21,421 nucleotides of DNA from an uncultured Actinomycetes bacterium (GTDB lineage: Bacteria > Actinomycetota > Acidimicrobiia > Acidimicrobiales > Acidimicrobilacustridaceae): NCBI GenBank assembly GCA_945957335.1, contig CAMFLJ010000018.1:1-21421 (forward strand), read 5' to 3'. Shown one piece after another: positions 16,334 through 21,421 of this stretch (its first letter is position 1; each line of letters starts with the position of its first letter). The notes under the pieces are model-generated. The model was not told where the DNA came from. It worked only from the letters and a program-made list of their open reading frames with translations, and ran no database searches. A program made the translations under genes and the position numbers.

Positions 16334-17286
16334 GCGCCCGCCTCCGGTGCCGAGCCGGGCGTCGGCGTGGCCGGCGCTCCGTCGGTGAGCTGGAGGTAGA
16401 CCTCCTCGAGCGAGGGCCGGCTCACCTCCAGGTCGTCGAGGTCGACGCCGGCCTCCAGCGCCCACCCGGTGAGCTCGTGGAGGCGTCGCACCGGCTCGTC
16501 GTCCTCGATCACCACGAAGCCGTCGGCTGCGGCCTCGCCCCGGAACCGGTCGGGCACGTCGACGCCGGCCGGTGGCCGGTAGCGGATCCGGGTGCGCACG
16601 GCGTGGTCGAGGCCGAGGGCGGAGGGCGGGCCCTCGGCGACGATGTGGCCCTTCACGATCACCGCCACGCGGTCGGCGAGGAACTGCACCTCGTCCATGT
16701 AGTGGGTCGTGAGGACGACGGTGGCGCCGAGCGACGCCAGGTCCTTCACCACCGCCCACGCCTCGTGCCGGGCGGAGGGGTCGAACCCGGTGGTGGGCTC
16801 GTCGAGGAAGAGCAGGTCGGGGTCGCCGACGAGGGCCATCGCCATGTTGAGCCGGCGCTGCTGGCCGCCCGACAGGTGGTTGACCCGCTCGTCGCGCTTG
16901 TCGGCCAGGCCGACCAGCTCCAGCAGCTCGTCGACCGGTCTCGGGGACGGGTAGAAGGTCGCGTACATCCGCAGCGTCTCCCGCACCGACAGGTACGGCT
17001 CCACGCCGGTGGACTGCAGCACGATGCCCGCCCGCAGCAGGATCTCCGGTCGCTCGGTGGCCGGGTCGTACCCGAGCACGCTCACCGTGCCGCCGTCGCG
17101 GTCGCGGTAGCCCTCGAGGATCTCGACCGTCGTGGTCTTGCCCGCGCCGTTGGGGCCGAGCAGGCCGAAGATCTCACCCCGCCGGATCTCGAGGTCGATG
17201 CCGCCCAGGGCCTCGAGGTCGCCGTAGCGCTTCGTGAGGCCGCGAACCTCCACGGCCAGGTCCGTTCCCGTCGCCATGTCCCTCAT
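16330..17286 (-). CDS. ABC transporter ATP-binding protein (DrrA-like)
   Basis: Cytoplasmic ATPase that powers the overlapping ABC-2 permease, about 318 residues. Walker A G-P-N-G-A-G-K-T (44-51), Q-loop Q91, signature L-S-G-G-Q (138-142), Walker B L-F-L-D-E-P (159-164) and switch H195 (T-T-H-Y-M-D-E) are all present. The C-terminal region of roughly 100 residues matches the accessory domain of DrrA/CcmA-type exporters. Start choice is uncertain: GTG 17292, ATG 17286 or ATG 17277 (the last with GAGGG only 3 bases upstream). It follows the small secreted-protein gene by about 60 bases on the same strand, so the transporter might share a transcript with the secreted pair. Confidence 0.93.
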   Translation of the reverse strand: MRDMATGTDLAVEVRGLTKRYGDLEALGGIDLEIRRGEIFGLLGPNGAGKTTTVEILEGYRDRDGGTVSVLGYDPATERPEILLRAGIVLQSTGVEPYLSVRETLRMYATFYPSPRPVDELLELVGLADKRDERVNHLSGGQQRRLNMAMALVGDPDLLFLDEPTTGFDPSARHEAWAVVKDLASLGATVVLTTHYMDEVQFLADRVAVIVKGHIVAEGPPSALGLDHAVRTRIRYRPPAGVDVPDRFRGEAAADGFVVIEDDEPVRRLHELTGWALEAGVDLDDLEVSRPSLEEVYLQLTDGAPATPTPGSAPEAGA

Positions 17287-17349
17287 GCTCACACGGTGCC
17301 GTGGGGGAAGGTGGCGATCCCCCGGGCGCGAAGGGGTCGAGGGGTTGGC

Positions 17350-17937
17350 TCAGCCGGTGAAGAGCGGGATGGCCACCAGCGGGGTCGCCGGCGGGTTGCC
17401 GGGTGCCGGCACCAGGTTGCCGAAGCCGGCGAGCGCCTCGGCGGCGGTGGTGGGGCAGGTGCCGTAGGGCCCGACGCAGGTGGCGAGCACCGTGTTGGTG
17501 CCGCCCTTGTCGGTGCGCTCGGAGTCGCACTGGTAGAGCACGAAGAACTCGCCGGTGGTGGTGGCCTGCGCCGGGGTGGTGCCGATGGCGACGTGGACGG
17601 CCACCACCGTGCCCGGTGCCGGCGGGGCGTCGGCCTCGGTGAGGACGTGCTCGGTGCCCACGAAGTCGGGCTGGAACGCCGCGGTGTCGAAGTGGTGCAG
17701 CACGGTGCCGTCGGCCGCGCTGAACGTGGCGCTCTGGGTCTCGGCGCCGGTCGCGGCATAGGTGACGTCGACGTCGCCGAAGCGGCACGAGGCCGACGGC
17801 TGAAGGGCGACGCCCTGGGCCGTGACGGTGGTGCCGGTGGCCCCGCCGGCGGGTGCGGCCACGGTGAAGGTAGCGATCACGATGACCACGAGGGCGGCGA
17901 GCCGGGCTGCGATGCGGGCGGTGCGGGTCAGTTGCAC
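17350..17937 (-). CDS. Small secreted protein of unknown function, partner of the propeller protein
   Basis: Not recognised. 195 residues with a clear Sec signal: basic start (R5, R8, R12), hydrophobic core at about 13-28 and a likely cleavage site near A-G-G-A (30-33). The mature part looks beta-rich and contains four cysteines (C51, C137, C154, C161), enough for two disulfides. The C-terminus is Pro/Gly-rich without a sorting motif or a membrane anchor. The frame offers ATG at 17958, but GTG at 17937 has AAGGTGG 4 bases upstream and gives a normal signal peptide. It starts inside the end of the propeller gene (10-base overlap), so the two are co-translated and probably act together outside the cell. 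Confidence 0.75.
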   Translation of the reverse strand: MQLTRTARIAARLAALVVIVIATFTVAAPAGGATGTTVTAQGVALQPSASCRFGDVDVTYAATGAETQSATFSAADGTVLHHFDTAAFQPDFVGTEHVLTEADAPPAPGTVVAVHVAIGTTPAQATTTGEFFVLYQCDSERTDKGGTNTVLATCVGPYGTCPTTAAEALAGFGNLVPAPGNPPATPLVAIPLFTG

Positions 17938-20372
17938 GTGTCCACCTTCAGGCTCCATCCGGCCGAGCCGATCGGGTCGGCAGCGGCCTGCCCGTCGGCC
18001 TGCAGCGGGCTGAAGATCTGGGGGAGCGTCACACCGAGGGTCTGGAGGTAGGTCACGGCGTCGTCGGTGCTCTTCACGCAGTCGACGCTGCCGGCGAACG
18101 TGCCCACGACCTTCCAGGCCACCGGTCCGGCCTGGTTCACGGGCAACGGTGGCTCGTAGACGTTCTCCCCGAGCGACGAGTAGTCGCAGAAGAAGTCGTG
18201 GAGGCGGTTGGGCTCACAGTGGCCGGCCCGCCAGGCGACCCTGCCGAACTGCTGGAAGGCCCAGATCTGTTGGGCGGTGTCCATGGCGGCGACGGCGTCG
18301 GAGTACTGGGTGCCGTCACCCCAGCCCCATGTGCCCTGGCGCACGAGCTGGCCGGCGATGCCCAGATGCCCCAGGTCACCGGCGATCTGGTCGAAGCCCT
18401 CGTTGAGGAAGAACACCGAGCTGCAGAAGGCCGTGTCGATCTGGCCCAGCAGGTCGTCGTACTTCGCCGTGATGGAGGCCTGAGGGTCGACGAACCCCTG
18501 CCAGCTCGAGAGGGCGGCGGCGGCCAGGCTCAGCACCACGACCAGCACACCCGGGTCGAGGGTGGCGCCGACGCCCGCCACCATGCCGGCGAGGATCTCG
18601 GACACGACGGCCACGATCTCCTCGCCGCCGCCGATGTCGAAGTACTGGTCCTTGACCGTGGTGAGGATGTTCGAGGTGAGCATCAGCTGGTCGGTGGCCA
18701 GGCTGTTGAGGCTCTGGTTGGGGTCGAAGAAGTAGTCGTTCACCAGCACGGCGTCGTCGACCCAACCGGTGACCGCGCCGTACACCTCGTCCCACTCGTC
18801 ACGGGTGACGTTGAGGCCGGTCGGCTTCAGGTCGGTCAGCTGGGACTGCAGCGTCTGGAGGATGTCGGTGCGTCCGAGCTGCTCGAGCACCGGACCGCCG
18901 AAGTCCATCTTCTCGTTGATGTAGGCGTAGGCCCGCTGCAGCGGGTCGGAGGGGTCGGACTGGGTGGTGACCCACTCGGGCACGGGCGTGCTGGGCACGG
19001 TCCATGTCGCGGTCGGGGCCGTGCCCGACAGCTGCCAGGTGGCCATGCCGGTGGCGGTTCGGCCGACCAGGAGATCGGGTTGCCCGCTCACGACCGGGAT
19101 GGCCCTGATGGTCGGGTACCGGACCGGGTCGTCCCACCCGTTGCCATCGGAGAGCGTGGCGAACGCCGAGCCGAGCGAGGTCCACGCACCGCCCTGCGCC
19201 GACCAGGACAGCAGGCCCGCCGAGGACCGGGCCAGCAGGTCGGTGGCGCCGTCGCCGGTGACGTCGGCGAGCTGGATGGTCTCGTAGTAGGGGGCCTGGT
19301 TCCAGCTGGATGCGGGGAAGGCGAGGTCGCCGACCGTGACCTGCCAGCCGGTGCCGTCGAAGCCCCAGGTCTCGAGGGCGCTCTGGCTGGCACCGATCAC
19401 CTCCGCCCGGCCGTCGCCATCGACGTCGCCGGTGCGGATGGAGCCGTACTGCTCGGGCGAGCTCCAGCCGTTGAGGTCGGACCACTGCTCGCCGGCGGGG
19501 AACTGCGGCAGCAGCGTCCACACGTTCCCGGTGAGCTTCCAGGCAGCGATGCCCTCCGGTGTGCGGCCCACGACCTCGTCGGCGCCGTCGCCGTCGATGT
19601 CAGCCAGTTGGAGGGTCGACCAGTAGGACGGGGAGACGCCCCAGATGGTCAGCACGCCGTCGGTCGGGATGGACGGCAGAGCCGACCAGGTGTTGGTGGC
19701 GCTGTCGTAGGTGACCGCGTCGATGGTCTCCTCGTCCGGGTTCAGTCCGATCACGTCGTCGGTGCCGTTGCCGTCGAGGTCTCCGGTGTGGATCGTGCCG
19801 TACTGCGCCGGTTCGCCCCACCCGGCCGCGTCGGACCATGCCGGGCCGTTCGGCAGCACCGACCACGTGCCGGTGGCGAGGTCGGTGCCGGTGAAGGTGA
19901 AGGCGATGAGATGGTCGCCGTCCCGGGCGACGATCTCCGCGGTGCCGTTGCCGTCGAGGTCGGCGGTCTGGATGGTGGAGGAGTACTGCACCCCGTCCCA
20001 TCCGGCCGAGTCGGCCAGCTGCGGGCCCGGCGCGACGGGCACCCACTGCTCGGGGTCGGGCTGGCCGTCGGTGCCCTGGGCCCACTCGTAGACCTCGATG
20101 TACACGCCGTCGCGGCCGAGCAGCTCGGTGCGGCCGTCGCCGTTGACGTCACCGGTGGTGATGGACTCGTAGCGGGAAGGGTCGCTCCACCCGCCCGCAT
20201 CGGACCACGCCGGCTGGAGGAAGTCGCCGACCACCGCCGGGTTGGCGCTGGTGCACGAGGCGGGCTGAGGCGCCGTGGTGGGGGTGGTCTGGGCGTCGGC
20301 CGGGACGACCAGCCCGGCGAGGAGCGCGCCGGCGACGCCAACGCTCAGCGCGACCCGTGATCGAGCCTTCAT
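17928..20372 (-). CDS. Secreted FG-GAP/VCBS-type beta-propeller protein with unassigned helical C-terminal half
   Basis: 814-residue exported protein. Signal peptide 1-28 (hydrophobic core 8-23, site near A-D-A-Q). Residues 56-440 hold seven copies of a repeat of about 60 residues, six with Ca-binding-type loops such as D-V-N-G-D-G-R-T-E or D-L-D-G-N-G-T-A-E; the seventh lacks the loop. Seven repeats fit a closed seven-bladed propeller of the integrin-alpha/FG-GAP kind. The second half (about 470-814) is mostly predicted helical, with hydrophobic stretches around 584-602 and 607-624, paired-looking cysteines C650, C719, C729, C765 and C813, and no family I recognise. ATG at 20372 has AGAGGA upstream; the longer frame to 20450 runs through the promoter. 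Possible roles are surface binding, adhesion or a membrane-active effector; none is proven. Confidence 0.85.
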   Translation of the reverse strand: MKARSRVALSVGVAGALLAGLVVPADAQTTPTTAPQPASCTSANPAVVGDFLQPAWSDAGGWSDPSRYESITTGDVNGDGRTELLGRDGVYIEVYEWAQGTDGQPDPEQWVPVAPGPQLADSAGWDGVQYSSTIQTADLDGNGTAEIVARDGDHLIAFTFTGTDLATGTWSVLPNGPAWSDAAGWGEPAQYGTIHTGDLDGNGTDDVIGLNPDEETIDAVTYDSATNTWSALPSIPTDGVLTIWGVSPSYWSTLQLADIDGDGADEVVGRTPEGIAAWKLTGNVWTLLPQFPAGEQWSDLNGWSSPEQYGSIRTGDVDGDGRAEVIGASQSALETWGFDGTGWQVTVGDLAFPASSWNQAPYYETIQLADVTGDGATDLLARSSAGLLSWSAQGGAWTSLGSAFATLSDGNGWDDPVRYPTIRAIPVVSGQPDLLVGRTATGMATWQLSGTAPTATWTVPSTPVPEWVTTQSDPSDPLQRAYAYINEKMDFGGPVLEQLGRTDILQTLQSQLTDLKPTGLNVTRDEWDEVYGAVTGWVDDAVLVNDYFFDPNQSLNSLATDQLMLTSNILTTVKDQYFDIGGGEEIVAVVSEILAGMVAGVGATLDPGVLVVVLSLAAAALSSWQGFVDPQASITAKYDDLLGQIDTAFCSSVFFLNEGFDQIAGDLGHLGIAGQLVRQGTWGWGDGTQYSDAVAAMDTAQQIWAFQQFGRVAWRAGHCEPNRLHDFFCDYSSLGENVYEPPLPVNQAGPVAWKVVGTFAGSVDCVKSTDDAVTYLQTLGVTLPQIFSPLQADGQAAADPIGSAGWSLKVDTCN
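19053..20207 (-). repeat. Seven tandem propeller repeats inside the secreted protein
   Basis: Repeat starts lie near residues 56, 119, 178, 246, 296, 355 and 407. The consensus has three parts: W-S-D-x-x-G-W, then Y-x-T-I-x-T-G-D, then a D-x-D-G-D-G loop followed by E-V-x-G-R. Copies 4 and 6 have shorter or altered openings, and copy 7 reads I-P-V-V-S-G-Q-P-D in place of the metal loop. The repeats are diverged at the DNA level, so this is an old protein repeat, not a recent expansion. Confidence 0.85.
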
Positions 20373-20411
20373 CGGTCCTCTTGCCCCCTCGCTCCTGGCT
20401 GGAGCGTACTG

Positions 20412-20439
20412 AAGGTAGCAGTAGAGGTTGCCCCGGCAA
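20412..20439 (-). promoter_or_regulatory. Promoter of the secreted propeller operon with flanking inverted repeats
   Basis: On the minus strand TTGCCG (20439-20434), a 16-base spacer and TACCTT (20417-20412) form a sigma-70-like promoter. The start of transcription would be near 20405, giving a leader of about 33 bases that contains AGAGGA. The -10 is bracketed by TACTG/CAGTA (20407-20411 and 20419-20423), and the -35 lies in the repeat TTGCC-CC-GGCAA (20428-20439). Confidence 0.5.
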
Positions 20440-20459
20440 GGGTTGGGCATGCAGACGGT

Positions 20460-20489
20460 TTCGACGCCCCAGGGGTGCCCGCCTACCCT
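20460..20489 (+). promoter_or_regulatory. bioB promoter, leaderless type
   Basis: TTCGAC (20460-20465), an 18-base spacer and TACCCT (20484-20489), which ends 8 bases before the bioB ATG. No Shine-Dalgarno precedes the ATG. The -10 hexamer is identical to that of dapA. This promoter shares a 125-base divergent region with the propeller operon. Confidence 0.5.
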
Positions 20490-20497
20490 TGGCCCCC

Positions 20498-21421
20498 ATG
20501 TCGGACACGCCCGTCGCGCTCACCCCGAACCCCCGCACGGCCACCGTGGCCCTGCCCCGGATCTCTGCCGAGGAGGCCCGCGAGGCCATCCGCGCCGCCG
20601 GCGTCGCCCTGCTCGACGAGCGCCGCCAACTGACCCCCGACGAGATCGCCACCCTCGCCGCCGTGCCCGACCAGTCGGTGCCGTCGCTCGCCGCGCTGGC
20701 CCACGACGTGCGCCTCGAGTGGTGCGGCGACACCGTCGAGGTCGAGGGCATCCTCTCGGCCAAGACCGGCGGCTGCCCCGAGGACTGCCACTTCTGCAGC
20801 CAGTCGGCCAAGTTCGAGTCGCCCGTGCAGGCCATGCCGTTCCTCGACACCGCCGACGTCATCGCCGCCGCCAAGGAGACCGCCGCCCTCGGCGCCACCG
20901 AGTTCTGCATCGTGCTCGCCATCCGCGGCCCCGACGAGCGGACGATGGATCGCATCCTCGAGCTCGTCCCGATCGTGCAGGAGGAGGCCGGCATCAACGT
21001 GGCCGTCTCCGCCGGGATCATCGACGAGGACCAGGCCCGGCGCTTCGCCGAGGGTGGCGTCCACCGCTACAACCACAACCTCGAGACCGCCGAGTCGTTC
21101 TTCCCGAACGTCGTCACCACCCACTCGTGGGCCGAGCGCTTCGACACCTGCCAGCTCGTCCGCGAGCACGGCATGGAGCTGTGCTGCGGCGTGCTGCTCG
21201 GCATGGGCGAGAGCGAGGAGCAGCGCCTCGAGCTGCTGGGCCAGCTGCGCGCCGTCGAGCCCGACGAGGTGCCGGTCAACTTCCTCAACCCGCGTCCGGG
21301 CACCCCGTTCGCCGGCCGCCCGCTGGTCGAGCCGCTCGAGGCCATCCGCTGGATCGCCCTGTTCCGCCTGGCCCTGCCGTCGGTGATCCTGCGCTACGCC
21401 GGCGGCCGCGAGGTCACCCTC
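20498..21421 (+). CDS. bioB: Biotin synthase, 3' end cut off by the window
   Basis: Radical-SAM enzyme that inserts sulfur into dethiobiotin, the last step of biotin synthesis. The first 308 residues are present and the frame is open at the window edge, so only a short C-terminal part is missing. The [4Fe-4S]/SAM cysteines are C93, C97 and C100 (G-G-C-P-E-D-C-H-F-C-S-Q-S). Other signatures are Y-N-H-N-L-E-T, V-P-V-N-F-L-N-P-R-P-G-T-P and R-Y-A-G-G-R-E near the end. The N-terminal region of about 75 residues before the catalytic core is somewhat long, as in several actinobacterial BioBs. No other biotin gene is in view. Confidence 0.95.
   Translation, partial: MSDTPVALTPNPRTATVALPRISAEEAREAIRAAGVALLDERRQLTPDEIATLAAVPDQSVPSLAALAHDVRLEWCGDTVEVEGILSAKTGGCPEDCHFCSQSAKFESPVQAMPFLDTADVIAAAKETAALGATEFCIVLAIRGPDERTMDRILELVPIVQEEAGINVAVSAGIIDEDQARRFAEGGVHRYNHNLETAESFFPNVVTTHSWAERFDTCQLVREHGMELCCGVLLGMGESEEQRLELLGQLRAVEPDEVPVNFLNPRPGTPFAGRPLVEPLEAIRWIALFRLALPSVILRYAGGREVTL

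Noticed and set aside
18198..20360. 720-residue open frame on the plus strand opposite the propeller gene
   Set aside because: Its translation is Gly/Val/Asp-rich and low-complexity, with no domain. It is the reverse shadow of a high-GC gene that has signal peptide and repeats.

Overview
The window is about 21.4 kb of very GC-rich, densely packed bacterial DNA with GTG starts, many 4-base gene overlaps and few A/T-rich control sites. Gene content points to Actinomycetota: an M16 peptidase next to dapB, dapA overlapping the RNase J gene, an actinobacterial-type ECF sigma/anti-sigma pair, SURF1 and DrrAB-like ABC genes. I lean towards a deep lineage such as Acidimicrobiia, but that is inference. 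No tRNA, rRNA, CRISPR array, insertion sequence or phage gene was seen, and no stretch over 300 bases lacks a gene.

Layout. (1) 1-2019 (+): the end of an M16 zinc peptidase, then dapB. (2) 2092-4094: a divergent module with a secreted repeat lipoprotein on the minus strand and an ECF sigma factor plus zinc-binding membrane anti-sigma on the plus strand. (3) 4119-5629 (-): a DedA-like membrane protein overlapping an SDR oxidoreductase. (4) 5682-8870 (+): an acyl-CoA ligase, then SURF1 overlapping a TetR regulator. (5) 8884-10896 (-): an ArsR-type regulator followed by a 14-TM drug exporter. (6) 10995-12745 (+): a second TetR regulator overlapping a ferritin-like diiron protein, behind a perfect 10-bp inverted repeat. 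(7) 12881-15534 (+): dapA overlapping the RNase J gene. (8) 15566-20372 (-): a large secreted seven-repeat propeller protein with an unassigned helical C-terminal half, a small secreted partner, and an ABC-2 transporter pair. (9) 20498-21421 (+): biotin synthase, cut by the window end.

How the genes work together. dapA and dapB catalyse consecutive steps of diaminopimelate/lysine synthesis, but are separated here by about 10.9 kb of regulatory and accessory genes. Each regulator sits beside its probable target: ECF sigma with lipoprotein, ArsR with exporter, TetR with diiron protein. The most original parts are the propeller/partner secreted pair and a recurring promoter design. At seven starts a TANNNT -10 element lies only 6-8 bases before the start codon, which predicts leaderless mRNAs. 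The exporter promoter and the second tetR promoter also carry repeats placed where a repressor would block polymerase.
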